Below, in pieces: positions 1 through 12,383 of a DNA stretch of 64,000 bases (its first letter is position 1; each line of letters opens with the position of its first letter). The stretch is from Lolium rigidum. Taxonomy: Eukaryota; Streptophyta; Magnoliopsida; Poales; Poaceae. The stretch covers positions 394,426,249 to 394,490,248 of the forward strand of contig NC_061510.1 in NCBI RefSeq assembly GCF_022539505.1. The letters run 5' to 3'. The notes beneath the pieces were generated by a model. The model searched no databases. It was not told the DNA's origin and saw nothing but the letters and a program-made list of their open reading frames with translations. Made by a program: the position numbers and the translations under genes.

Positions 1-976
1 ACTAATATATATCCTTCACGCTGTTTGCCTTTTTATCGGTCCACTTCTACTTATTTAAGTGTGTTTTATGCATGTGAGAGCTCTTTAAATTTCTGTTTAC
101 ACAAATAGATACTACAGAGTATGGAGAATATGGGTAGTTCAGAGTTTCAAAAACCGGGCACACTGGTGTCACAGTTTTAAAAGACACTGCTGGGCGTTCT
201 GATTCCAACGCAGGGCTTGACCCGGTGGTGGGAGAGGTGCTTGGCGGAGCTCGCGCGGGGACGGACAAGGGCGCGGTGGAGCTCGTGCTGGGGCGGACGA
301 GGGTGTTGCGGCGTCGGCAAGGGAGGAAGAGGCCGCCGAGCGAATTGTTTGGCGGAGCTCGGCGGCGTAGGATGAGGGCGTGATGGAGCTCATCTGGGGG
401 GGGGGCAACGGATGGTAGAGGCGAACGAGAGGAGGTCGGCGGCCATGGTTCCTCCCGACGGCCGGTAGGTCCATGTGCATCGTGTGCATCGCCTGTTGTG
501 GAAGCCACAACATCATCCGGCAATCGATCTAATTCTCAACCTATTTTAACTCAGTTTTCTTAATTTGGGCACCAATTTTGTTGTTGAATCTTTTTTATTG
601 TAATCTTCATTGATACTCATTATGGCATATTATAAGTTCACAAATAGTGGACAAGAATTCGAATTAACCTAGGATATCTGAAATTGATCTTTTTCTTGAA
701 CTTCATTAATGTACCATGAGATAAAGAAGTGAGGATAAGAGGGAGAGATAGAAATAGGCAGATTATTATACTTAAATATAATATATTTATACTAAAAAGA
801 GTATAAAATAGTAGATTATATAAAAAAATAAATTAAAAGAAAAAATATACCTAATAAAAAATTGAAGATTTTTATATTAAAACCTAAATTAAGCCTAGGG
901 TTATGCGAGTTCTTCGAACTGGGGAAAACCTTTGATCGTTGCGACATTTTTGTTGAAATGATGATTTTCTATCTTC
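1..976. other. Left-edge segment, no recognised gene
   Basis: Bases 190-520 are GC-rich and leave a Pro/Ser/Arg-rich minus-strand frame (47-523) whose composition looks like a by-product of GC content. I recognise no domain in it. Bases 560-960 are AT-rich with no gene. The segment runs directly into a Helitron-like 3' terminus at 977-1003, so it may be cargo of a Helitron whose 5' end lies outside the window. Confidence 0.4.
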
Positions 977-1003
977 CGATGCAACGCACGGACACTTTTG
1001 CTA
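977..1003 (+). mobile_element. Helitron-like 3' terminus
   Basis: The sequence has the grass Helitron 3' signature: a GTGC/GCAC-type short hairpin region (GATGCAACGCACGGACAC) followed by CTTTTGCTA. It matches the end of the complete element that finishes at 2447. The usual final G of CTAG is missing because another Helitron starts at the next base. The 5' end was not found. Confidence 0.55.
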
Positions 1004-2447
1004 TCTATACCTAATAATAAAGGAGCTAAGGTTTCTGCCAAAAAGTTTCGTCAACGCTTTTTTTGGGACCGTTTTGCCCTCCCACCAAATCGCATAATAC
1101 TATAAATTGCCACACCCTGGTTACCGTTTCGTTGTTTGCGGATAGAATAAGAAAATCGCCTCGCTCGTGCTGGTCGATTGGTTGCTGGTGCGGGTATTCT
1201 GTGGGCTGGCCCAATTCAAAAACACCTCCAGGGACGATCGCTTCGTCGTTTCTTAATACTCCGTATATGGCTGGGTGTGAGCTCCGCTGTCTATAGAATA
1301 GTCCCACCTCGTTCCCTTACAACAAATTCTACCGCTTTATATACTTCAAATTGACCGAATCAACAAGCTGCCTCAGGAATAACAAAAGAAAGCTGAATCC
1401 CATGTGCTGATGCCTAAGAGATGCCGATGACGCCTATGAGCTATTAAGCCGGATTCCTTGAGATATGCAACGACCGGCGGAGGAAGCTGATGATGCGGCC
1501 ATGGAGATGCGCCATTCCGTTATCCAGGTCGGGGGGAGAGCGGAGGAAAAGAGATGGCCGCTCGTATCTCCGGCGAGCTCGGGACCGAGCTTTGGAAATT
1601 TGGAGAAGGGGATGAACAACGGTGGGTGTGCGGCGCCTCTGAAAATGAGAGGACTGGGTCGCGCCCGACTTGGTCTTCTTCCTCAGCTCGGGGAAGTTGC
1701 TGTTGTCCCGATCTGAATAGGTAGTATCGGGCTCTGCTCCTGGACCACTCCAGGCTGCTGCTCCTATCAATCTGAACCGTGGTCTCGCGCCGGTACAGCG
1801 TTGAGGTGCGATGAGCTCTGCTCCGATCTGCTAACGAAGAGAGTTCAGTCCTATGCCAAAATCCGTGTTCAGTGCTAATGCGAACAGATTCGAGCCAGAG
1901 CTAGCTAATATGAATGGAACATCTCAACATGTGTATTTAGTTGGTGCTAGACGAAACTAAGTGGATACATTTTGTACTTCTCGTGGACATGTATGTGTTG
2001 TGCAATATTTAATTTTAGATTTAATAGAGGATTTCGTTACTATTTTGTTTTGAAAAATCGAACAAATAAAGATGTCCACGGATAAATGGGGATGGTGACC
2101 ATTGATGAATCTTCAGAAAATGTTAAGCAAGCCAGGACATGATCTGCATTTATTAAAAGATACAAATATAAATAAACCATGAAGAAAATATTACCCACAT
2201 CTATGTTTTGTTAGTCTTTTCTGCCTTAGTATGAAAATGGGAAAACGAATAAATATTTTGTTTTTTACTTGATGAAGAAATATATTTTGGCATATGAGTC
2301 ATGTCAAGAAAATTGGAATTTACATTAATTAAATTCTTCATAGCTAAAAAAATATTTAATAAAAATCAAGTGTAGCAATGTTCAGTTATTTCCAAATGTA
2401 GCAATGTTCAGTTATTTTCCGGTGCAACGCACGGGCACTTTTGCTAG
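1004..2447 (+). mobile_element. Non-autonomous Helitron (1.44 kb)
   Basis: It begins with TC in TCTATACCTAATAATAAAGG and ends with the hairpin motif GGTGCAACGCACGGGCAC followed by TTTTGCTAG. It is flanked by A on the left (1003) and T on the right (2448), which is the canonical A/T insertion of Helitrons. There is no RepHel helicase frame, so it is non-autonomous. The GC-rich middle (1440-1800) has short frames on both strands that I cannot assign, and could be captured host sequence. The same 5' terminus recurs at 30669 and, diverged, near 31995 and 33006. Confidence 0.75.
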
Positions 2448-4025
2448 TACTAGATGTATAGAGTCATATTGATATACTAGATGCGTGTGCCTTGTTGGAG
2501 CCGCGATTCATGGCTTGATCGACAAGCCGCCGTCCACGTGAACGTAAACTTGTCCCACGAAAACCTTAACACTGTGTTTAGATGTAGTGAATTAGACTCA
2601 GAATTGAGGAAATTGGAATTCACTTCAATTCACTTGTTTGGAAACGGTAGCATCTTCATCCACAACTTCAATTCCCTTCAATATTCACTTGTTTGGAAAC
2701 GGTAGCACGGGATTTACGCAACCGATTTGGCTTGCGTCGTATTAGTAGGATAGCATGTTGAGATAATAAATGGCTTGCTTATCTATCTTTAGATGGTTGA
2801 TACATTCAGCCACGCTATGTGATCCATGAGATGTAATAAGTTGTTTGAATACTTGAATACTTTTAATAATTTTAAAATAAAATCCATATGCATCGATTGA
2901 TGCAGAGGCTGGGGCATATTTCCTTATTTCGACAAAAAAATCACTTGTTTGGATGCCTATAGAAGTATAGTTTGGAAACCGAGAGCAATTCCAGGTCGTG
3001 CCCGCGTTGAGGCCTTTTCTTCTGTGGATGATTCGGAGGTCCCAACCTCCGTATTTGCCTGGAATATGGACGAGACGCATCCCGAAGCGGTACGCGAGCT
3101 CTCTCTCGGACTAACACTCCCGAACTGCTAGCATCTTCTTCCTAGTACATCCCCATCGTCCTCCCTCCTTTCCCTACTCCGGCGTCCGCCCTCCTCCCTC
3201 CTCTCCCTACCGCAGCATCCGACCTCCTCCCTCCTCTCCCTACCGATGTGCAGCGCCGCCACCGTCCGCGCCGCCGTTACCATGCCCAAACCCTAGGTCA
3301 ATCGAGCAAGGGATTGGGGAACAGTGCGGGAAGCGGCGGTGGTAGCCCTCACCCCGCCGGTCTCTCCCCTGGTACTCATGACGCAAGTCTGCCCCCAGCG
3401 CTCACCCGGCCGGCATGCCGTGGCTCCCGCCCAACGCATAAATTCTATGTCTACTTTGCCTGTTCTTCTCTGTCTAATACTTGGTTCGCTGATGGTTCTT
3501 ATTTTTTGCTTTTTTATCTACAGGAATTAACAAGACCAGAATGGCGGCGGGAGGGAGAATGCCGGCCGACTAGGTAGCAACGTGCTGGCCATCTTCTTCT
3601 CCACTGAACCTTTCCGTTCCAGCAGCCATACGGAGCTATTTTTTGCTGAATTTTTTGATTTGTTTCAATTGTCGTTTTGAAATGCACAAGAGAGTGATTT
3701 TTTTGGAGCAGGTGCACACTGCGCACGTGTACTGTAGCAGCTATGGCAAATAAGACAAACACCTGTGCATGAGAGAGATTGTGCAGCCACGTGAGAGAGA
3801 AGCATGTTTTTTTTCTGAGAGAGATTCTTCAAAGTTTTGGATTTATCTACATGTAGGAGAGAGAGTGGAAGATGGAAAAGTCAAACACGCACACGGCTTT
3901 GCTAAGGATGGCTGCGAAAATAAATTGTCTATGAACTGTAGGAGTACCCCGTTGTATTCTGTGAACCTGATGGCATCCTAGTATGTTGAATTTTAATAAA
4001 GTCATAACTTTTATCTAAAAAAAAA
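2448..4025 (+). other. Unassigned region with a retroposed-type 3' end
   Basis: No protein is recognisable. A motif CACTTGTTTGGAAACGGTAG occurs twice (about 2627 and 2683). Bases 3140-3245 are a pyrimidine-rich repeat of the CCTCCCTCCTCTCCCTACCG type that resembles a monocot 5' leader. The segment ends with AATAAA at 3995-4000, then A9 at 4017-4025, 17 bases downstream. A polyadenylation signal followed at that distance by an A-run suggests that a polyadenylated RNA was reverse transcribed and inserted here, or that this is the tail of a LINE/SINE. Confidence 0.35.
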
Positions 4026-4770
4026 TTCTTTTTGTCTGTTTAGCAAGCCATAAGAGGAGTTTTTTTCCCAAAAATATGTGTGCAAACATAGAATGTTCAG
4101 AAGTACACGCGAAAAGTCTATTCTGAACGTTTTTTATATATATTTTCTATGTATTTTTCATAATAGGTTTATATGCACCTATTAGCCAAAACACCATCAT
4201 CACCTATAGTATGATTTTCTGAGGAAGAAAGTCCAATTCTCATCCTTGAACTCTTGGGAAAGTTTACTTTCGGTCCCAAAATTTATTTTTAGTCTAGAAT
4301 GAACCTTGAACTCTCATAATAGTTCGTTTTCCATCCCTTTGCAGTTGAGTTGAGCAAATTACTGGCATGGAAAGAAAAAAACAGGGAACCAACCAAATTG
4401 GTTTAAAACCAGATCAAACCCAAACTAGCCGAGATGTTAAACCAAACGTCACAATGCAAAAAACAACGAAACCTTTGGGTCCCTAAACCAGTCTCTCGCT
4501 TGATTTCTCTCCCCTTTAATTCACGTGAAGCGTTGCGCCACAAAGGTCTCCTTGTTTGCTTATCAACATCGTCCCGTCTCTCTACCCTTGCAACGTTACC
4601 TTAAGTTTTTGGGTACCTATGGCAGATATTTGCCTAGCTCAATCGGGATAAGGACTAAAAGTGAATGATTCTGAGAGTTCAAGGTTTATTTTAAACCAAA
4701 CAGAAGTTCTAGGACCAAAAGTGAACTTTCACTAGAATTCAAGGACCAAAAGTGGACTTTCTTCTTTTCT
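4026..4770. other. AT-rich intergenic sequence
   Basis: I see no gene here. A phrase about gene-sized words, AGCCAAAACACCA, near 4183 recurs near 4869, so this stretch is related to the tandem repeat that follows. Confidence 0.4.
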
Positions 4771-5178
4771 GAGTGACCTGAACCACTAGTATCCAAGATG
4801 CACACATGTAAAAGCCACGAATTCCTTTGATTTTGATCCTTCGAATTTCTACTTCCTCCACCTAAATTAGCCAAAACACCACCTTCACTATAGTACGATT
4901 ATCTGGTGTGACCTGAACTACTATTATGCAAGATGCACGCGTGGAAAAGACACGGATTCCTTTCATTGATCGTTCGAATTTCTACTTCCTCCATCTAAAT
5001 TAAGTATTGGAATTATTTGGATACGTGTATCTAGATTTTCTGGTGTGACCTGAACTACTAGTATCCAAGTGCACGCATGGAAAAGACACGAATTCCTTTC
5101 ATTTTGATCCTTCGAATTCTACTTCCTCCATCTAAATTATGAGTATTGCGGAATTATTTAGATACGTGTTTATCTAGA
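4771..5178 (+). repeat. Tandem repeat, 137-bp period, about 2.7 copies
   Basis: Two full units start with TGGTGTGACCTGAACTACTA at 4904 and 5041, giving a 137-base period. A third partial unit precedes them (about 4771-4863). Each contains GGAAAAGACACG.ATTCCTTTC and CTACTTCCTCCATCTAAATT. Divergence between units is about one base in ten, so the array is not recent. Function unknown. Confidence 0.7.
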
Positions 5179-5180
5179 TA

Positions 5181-5422
5181 CTACCTCCATCTCAAAACTT
5201 AAGGCTTTTTTTTCTAAAGTCAAACCAAATAAAGTTTGACCAAACATTTAGAAGAATATATCAACAAATAAAATATTTTTTAAATACCACACGAAAATAT
5301 ATTTCATTATCTATCTAATGATATTGATTTTGTATTTTGCATGCTAATAATTTTTGGTAAAAACTTAGTCAAACTTGATATAATTTGACTTTCTAAAAAT
5401 AATATAAGACTTAAGCTTTAGG
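5181..5422. mobile_element. Degenerate Stowaway-type MITE
   Basis: The left end is TA plus CTACCTCCATCTCAAAACTT (5179 on). The right part carries the complementary ATAAGACTTAAGCTTTAGG (5404-5422), but the terminal GGAGGTAG and the second TA are eroded. The interior has the usual AT-rich sequence with TCAAACTT/AAGTTTGA arms. It lies downstream of the TyrRS-like gene. Confidence 0.5.
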
Positions 5423-5988
5423 ATAACGTTTTAACTTGTAGATACATGCTAATCTAAATATAGGACATTTAATTTGGAATTGAGGGGAGTATATCTTTCT
5501 CTCTTCATGGAAAAAAGGTGTTGGCTTAAAGCATGTTCAAAATTCTGTCTCCGCCCGCAACGGATCCACAACCACCCGATTTTTCACTACCAGATTAATA
5601 GCAACTTTCATGTCATCATGTGGCCATGTGGCCTCGTTATATTAGGGTCATGTATTTTAGGGGGAAAAGTGGGCTTTATTAACTTGTTGATACAAATAAT
5701 ACAAATCTCAGTTAGATTCATCATGGAATATATTTTTCACATGATAATATCATGGGTTCAATACTTTTTTTAAAAAATTTGATCAAACTTTACTTAGCTT
5801 GATTTTTTTTTAATAAAATAGGTCTTATTCACTGGAACAGTGGGACTAAATGATTATCAGAGATTACAAGTCATGGACACAAAATGCCAATACATAGCGC
5901 CACCATGAACCTTTCCTGTGTATTCAACCTCACTTAATCGCCTTACATATCTTCACTAAAATTTCCTCGAACTCATCATTTTCCTCCT

Positions 5989-8900
5989 TTACTCCCTAGT
6001 ATTGAGAGATACACCTGCGGGGAAAGTTTTAGAAACAATTGTAAGAAATATAGCAATGCCGATGCAGCAATGGATATATAAGAGCTCACGAAAATGCGGA
6101 ATATGATTGAATACAAAATGTAGGGAGCCAACTGCCAAGTTGTTGATTCAAGTTGATAATTGAGGATATAATTAGAGACATACCCAACATAGCCTCCTCC
6201 AGATTTTTGGCCTCACAGCTGTTTGCGAAGTTGTCACGTACAGGCTTCAAACAACAGAAATTGGTACAACCACTTGTCAGAAAATTCATTTCCAACACGA
6301 AATTGGTCCAAAGCGGTCTCGAGTTAAAAATGGTTGCAAACGTTTACCAATGCACAAAACATGAAAAAAAATATTCTACAAACCTCCTACCCACTGGATC
6401 TACAACTCATTTGATAGAACTATATTTATCGAATTCAAATTCTATAACAACTCATTGTATAAGTTTCCAATTGTATATGTTACTGTGCAAAGAGAGAACA
6501 TACGCACTAAGTATGGAAAAAAACAGCGCGCTATTCCAACCCTAATAGCACGCTATAGCATATCTGGAGAGCCGACGCTACGCTATTTCGGCACTATAGC
6601 GCGCTATTCGTGTTAATAGCACGCTATAGCATACTAATAGCGTATTTTTTGACCCACGCTATTTTGTTATAGCGCGCTATTTTTTTTCCCAGATGGGTGC
6701 TATCTTTTGCCTATCTATACAGTAGGCACGAGATGACATTTTAACACCCAATTTTATGTGCGCACATAAGATAACATGTAAAAGTGTCCTGGTTTTCTTC
6801 AATGTGTCAGATTAGTTCACCAAATGTCTTACTGCAATGACAAAACAAAAAAAAAGGGCTAGATTTTGAGTTATGTAGCCCTACAATTCACATTTTATCC
6901 TAGTAGGGGAAACTAGGGGATGGACGTAACAAGAAAATATTACCTTCAGAATCTTACTTAGGGCTTCTGTAAGGGCCAGCTTCACCTCAGCGGCATCCAG
7001 AGCACCACTTTCATAATCAGTGATAAGCTCTTCCATATTCTGAAACATCCTACACATAGATAAATAAATTTGCATCAAGATAAATTATAGCAATCGTTTT
7101 GTACTACCTAGCTGCTGATCAGAAACTTGTTGGCACATAATTATATCATGGATGATTATTTGTATAGTTTCGCTTGCTTTGCTTACCAAACATCTTATAA
7201 TTTGAAGAAAAAAAGGTACTTAGTAACCACATCAAAGGAAGAAGCTCTCATTCTAACAAATGTGCACTAACTGCATACTGACAAATGATCCAAGTCCTTC
7301 GTACGTGCACATACTTCACCACATCTATGACCTATACATATGTGTCCTTTCAAAAAGACGTAAATGTACAGTACCAGATAACATTGTTCGAAGAGAAATT
7401 TTACCTGCTACCACCGTTCTCTTCCTTCCTGAGTACCTCAAAGTATCCGAACCATGGAAACACAATATATTTGATGTACTCCAGACATGGGTTGCCTTCT
7501 GCAACTTTCGCAGGACAGAAAGCTCTGCTTAGTTTGTCTCTTAAATTAACCTGAAACAGGGAGATGTTAGATGGAAACTCACTACTGCCCAAAAAAAATG
7601 CACCCAAATCGAAGATCCATAAGTGCAGCATATGTCATATCTCTAGTATAATCTTACACTGAATGGCAATAACAAAATCCACTTTCAGGGCTCCAAAGTT
7701 GCTTTAAAAAGCCGAACAACGTCAAGACTCCTGTAGGCTAACTATTGAACCCACATGTTGGGCTTAATAAATGAAGCCAAAAAAATGGCAAAAATCTTAA
7801 GGAAAAATCAGACACCTATTTTGGATGCTTTATTTCATCCAAGCCCCATTTTCAATTGAAATGGGTCAACAGTAGGGGCATCAAAATTTTCAGTTTCAGT
7901 AGAGGAAAAAGATCGGCAGGAAGCGCAATGCTTTGCGATTTCATTAAACAATAAGGAAAATGGACTTGATCCAATATGAAGTGCTTAAGTGACATCCAAC
8001 ATTGTTTACGCATTTGAGTATCCATCATTCTGTATGGTGTGTGGGTGAAATCGCATGGTTCTTCGTTGTTGATGACAGCTTTACTTTTCAGTTAATTCAG
8101 CACTAAACTTCAAGTAAAATTACTCCACAAAAATAAGAATTCTAGGGCTACATAACCCGATTCAAACTGGAAATTCAAGACTGATATAGTAAAAAAAACG
8201 AATCTACTTTACCTACACTGTTCTTCATTTTTAAATTTCGATATCCTGATTAAATTTTGATTCTGTCTGACAAATAGCCTGTGGGGAATTAAAATGATTG
8301 TTTCTCCGGTTTTGTTCTTTTTAGTATTAAATAAGTTCACAGCATAAAACGACTGTTATTGAGTAGCACTCTGCAATATGGAAGAATAGACTGAACATAT
8401 ATTTTGTGACTGTGATACCATAGTGTTGCATAACAAAAAAGTATCTCTAGTGACACTGTCAGTTCTAAACTGTACTCGGGACAAATAAAACTAGAATAAG
8501 CACAACAAGAACCATCTAGCATGCAGAAGAGTACCTCCCGATCTTCCATGTAGATAGCACAAGCTGGATCTCCATTCTTAGCAAATTCAGGGTGTTCTAT
8601 TAAATTGGGGAGCTTCCCTGTACACTGAGTCAAGGATACATGTGTGTATTTCGACATGAAAAAAAAATGTAGTACATGCACATGCAAAGGAAAACTAAAG
8701 GCTGAATAAGGATACTATAGGACAGAATAATAGGTCTATGTTGATGCTCCATGCCTTTGCAGTACTGTCTAACTAGCTTGTGGTGAAGATCCTCTTCATG
8801 ATCCATGGACAATAGCCATATATCTGCCTGAAATATTAATAGAAAAGTTTTTATTACAGGCGTAACAGAAATATTCTTCATTGAACTACCAAAGGCATCC

Positions 8901-11778
8901 TTTGTATTTGGGTAGTTATATCACAATATAATATCTTTCTTGGTTCTAAAGCAATTAAGCAAAGCATATGGTTCATCCATGACAACTTTCTTAAAACATA
9001 GCTGGTTACGAACCATGGGAATATAATAAACTAATACTTACACAAGGTAATATTTTAATCCCTTTGGAAAAATGAGAGTAAAAGGAACAAATGTTAATGT
9101 AATACTCCTTCCGTTCACTAATGTAAGACCTTTTAGATATTTTATTAAAGTGGATCCAATATGGGCCAAAATGAGTACACCTACCCACTAACACACGTCT
9201 AGATACATCCATTGAACAAAAAGCTAAAATGTCTTACATTAGTGAATAGAAGGAGTACAAGTTTAGGTCCGCATAACCCTTTTTTGGCCTATAAAATGGT
9301 TATAAAACGAGTAAAGTGATGTAGTAAGCGTCTACAAACTTGGCAGGTGTTTGCAATAGATAAATGGTCACATTTAGGTATATTACGCTGTATAGGTAAG
9401 AGACTCTCTGCAACCCTACCACCTAACTCTCTGCAACCTTGGCGTACATGGCTGCATAAACAGTATAATATAAATGATCTATACAACTTGCACCAGTCTC
9501 CCAAGTTCAAAAACCAGTAGCACAATTTACTCTTACTGAAACACTTCGGGTTTGATTTTGAATGATTGATGGAGAAAAAAAAATTTAACTTTCGGTCTTT
9601 TAGATCCTCTGGATAACTGTTCGATACATGAAATCCCTAATTAGTCGGAATTTTCTCTTTTCATATTCTAACTACTTCCACACTTATAATATCCAGTTAG
9701 ATGTATACAAGATTACAAATCACGAAACAACTATAACTTGGCAGACTTTATGCCTCATAACTTAATATACCAAATAAGAGCAATCGACAAGGCCTTTCCG
9801 ATATCACGCCTAGGACAGTCTATTCGCTCCCAGAGCTTGGCCCATTTTATTCAGGGTAAGAGGTAGGTTAGAAACTTAAACTGCTAAACAGCCTTAAGTT
9901 AGGCAGGATTAAATTAACACAGTCAGAACCCTGTAAGCATCCTAGACTATGTTTAAAATAATAAATACTCCCTCCATACCTGTTAATTAGGGTATCATTT
10001 CGTGGTAAAACTTTGACTAGTAATTTAGCCACAAAATGCTGGTTATATGTCACAAAAAATATATCATTGGATTCATATTTTAAAGACGTTTCCAATGATA
10101 TAATTTTGGTGACATATAACTAACATTTTGTTGGCTAAATTACTAGTCAAAGTTTTATCTCGAAATGTGTAATACCCTAATAAACCGGTATGGAGGTAGT
10201 AGAAGGGTAAGGCAGCGCATTTAAGTCTACTGATTTTTTTTATTCTTAATCCCCTAATCTAGCCAAGTAGTAATTTATGGCCCTCTTTGCTGCACATGTG
10301 TTGGAAGCATATTTGTTGCTACATCATCGCCTCATATTTTTATTACTCTTTTCTCAATTGTGAGAAGTAAAGTTCAAGGAAGCTGATATAGTGCAAATGT
10401 TACTGAAATTAACAATATATGGTGAGCATGTTAGTGCAAATGTTACTGAAATTAAGCTGGTATAGTTCAAGGAGATGTTCATCCTGCGGTTTAGCTAGAG
10501 GCAGTGTAATCCTGAAACTTTCAGTTGCAGATTTTGCTTTGCATTTTCTGTAACCTCTCATGTACATAAACCCTCTTTCTATCTAATCGGATGGCAAATC
10601 GAATGCCAAACTTAAAAAAAAATGTTAGTGTACTATAACCAACCTTTTCTTAATTGTGAAAAATGCAGTTCAAGGAAGCCTGATATAGTGCAAATGTTAC
10701 TGAAATTAACAACATACGATGAGCATATTACTATACTATAACCAACCTTTTGGAATAATATACAAGCACATTGCACGCAAGGTGTAAAGAGCGTTGAAGC
10801 CACCACATCTTCATGGTCATATGAACCAACAATACGATCTTCTTCGTTAAGAATGTATGGATCCAGAATTCCACAACACCTGCTCCTCAAACAACTTAAC
10901 TTGTGTTTCCCAACAAATGATCTTATAAAATAATACTGATAGGGTTTCGTAAATGAAATGAAAAGGGGAAAAGCGTAAACGTAGAAATACCTTATCATCG
11001 TCCTCAATGTATTATTTCTGGAAATATCCATGACAAGTGCCCAGTATTCATCTGAATGGCTATTTATTTCATCGGACAACCATATGAACTCTACCGTATT
11101 AAGTTCCAACCCAACTGCTTTCCATATCTCAATCATGTAAAATCCGATAGATCGAATTTTGGTTAGATCGCCATCAAATTTGTTCTGCATACAAGCAAAC
11201 CAATCTGCTATCAAGATTTTAACTCTGCAACCAGCTTCAACCATCTTCCTAATTTTGATCACCATCATGATCCCCTGCAAGACGATAACAGATAAATTTA
11301 ATTATGCAAATTGCGCAACATAATAATTCTGATATCCTCTTCTCCCTCACAAACAGACAGCCAAATGTGTGCCATTTTGTATTGAGAAGAAAGTGGTGAG
11401 ATAGCAGGAAGCGACCATTGTTTACAAAGATCTATGATACAATTATTCTGATATCATTTCTTAGAAAAACTGCCCCAAATATTCGTAAAGTAAATCTTCT
11501 GTTACCATACCTGGGCAACATGAACCAAAGGGGAGGGGTCACACCAAACATAGCAAACTGGAGCAACATTCTTGCCCAGAAGCCTCCTAACATCATCCTC
11601 GTCAATGCTCTCCAAGCCTATGCTCCGCATTATTGCAAACCTCTCATCCAAACTCACCCCAACAGCGTTCCTACACACAAATTCAAATCCATAGATCACT
11701 CACCCGAATTCTTTGTCCAACATTAGTTCTTCAAAGTTAACGCTCTTACCCTGTGGTGCAGATTGTTGCCTCTTCCAT
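5989..11778 (-). CDS. Tyrosyl-tRNA-synthetase-like protein, ten exons, probable pseudo-enzyme
   Basis: Exons (minus): 11778-11750, 11670-11511, 11274-10991, 10879-10747, 8827-8716, 8617-8535, 7550-7405, 7049-6944, 6244-6184, 6014-5989. All introns are GT-AG, phases agree, and the sum is 1140 nt (379 aa), normal for eukaryotic cytosolic TyrRS. Clear family blocks are ADWFA, YMIEIWKA, EYWALVMDI, PCLEYIKYIVFPWF, DYESGAL and PVRDNF. The family attaches tyrosine to tRNA-Tyr in the cytosol, but key positions are changed. The tyrosine pocket usually reads CYDGFEPSGR and here is CYVWCDPSPL (49-58). HIAQ is HVAQ (60-63). The QCAD aspartate is Cys197. MDQRK is MDHEE (210-214). KMSKS is replaced around EFAKNGDP (250-257). 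The start ATG is in CCATGGAAG after a spliced leader. The last two exons are the least certain. It could be a diverged paralog with a non-canonical role or an early pseudogene. Confidence 0.85.
6545..6690. repeat. Palindromic ATAGCGCGCTAT-type repeat cluster in an intron
   Basis: Between exons 8 and 9 of the TyrRS-like gene lie at least six variants of a self-complementary word (ATAGCACGCTATAGC, ACTATAGCGCGCTATT, TTATAGCGCGCTATTT) within 150 bases. Such words occur at ends of some grass DNA transposons, but no full element or target duplication is visible. Confidence 0.55.
9105..9255. mobile_element. Stowaway MITE, 151 bp
   Basis: TA duplications lie at 9103-9104 and 9256-9257. The terminal inverted repeats begin CTCCTTCCGTTCACTAATGT and end in the complement ACATTAGTGAATAGAAGGAG. 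No coding capacity. It sits in the 1.9-kb fourth coding intron of the TyrRS-like gene. Confidence 0.9.
9968..10199. mobile_element. Stowaway MITE, 232 bp
   Basis: TA duplications at 9966-9967 and 10200-10201 flank inverted repeats CTCCCTCCATACC and GGTATGGAGGTAG. The arms pair over much of their length (for example TGACTAGTAATTTAGCCA with TGGCTAAATTACTAGTCA), predicting a long RNA hairpin if transcribed. It lies in the same intron as the 151-bp element. Confidence 0.92.
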
Positions 11779-12383
11779 GGGAACAAACTGGGTTGCAAAT
11801 GCAGTCCACTTCGTAAATATAAAATATATATACAACAGCAAGTACACGACAACCTGTACATGGCAATAGAATATATCATTACAATTACCAGGTCTTTCTG
11901 GACTGATCTTTCGTATAGTTATATGTTTTCCAGTGATGTGGATGTGCTTATTGTCAAACAAGTTGGAAGGATTGACCTTGTTATGGTCCAATTAGTTGAA
12001 ATGATATCAGAATAAGTAGTATATACAAATTGTCATTATTTTATTTGGCTCGAGATCATGACAAGCTGGGTATGAGACAACTCTACAGCTCAACCTTGAA
12101 CTCGACTTAGATTATGTATCATTTTTAGTATGAGGTGAGCCTGGCGTAGCACGTTCTGAACTTGACTGGTTTGCAACCTTACCTAAAAGCAGTGCAAGAA
12201 CATAAGACACTTGACAAAAGTTTGTGGTAAAGATTTATTATTGCAGATCACACTGGGACAACCAGACAATCCCAGTGACAGCAGAAACAACAATCGGCTG
12301 GCAAAAAGGAAACTAAAAGTCCGAAGCCTGAAGAAGAAAGAAAAGACATGAAATGTTTGGAGACCCCAGATTCGATTTACTTA

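Noticed and set aside
10633..11280. Single 215-codon exon in the TyrRS-like gene
   Set aside because: It merges two exons and an intron; family alignment and splice signals split it at 10991/10879.
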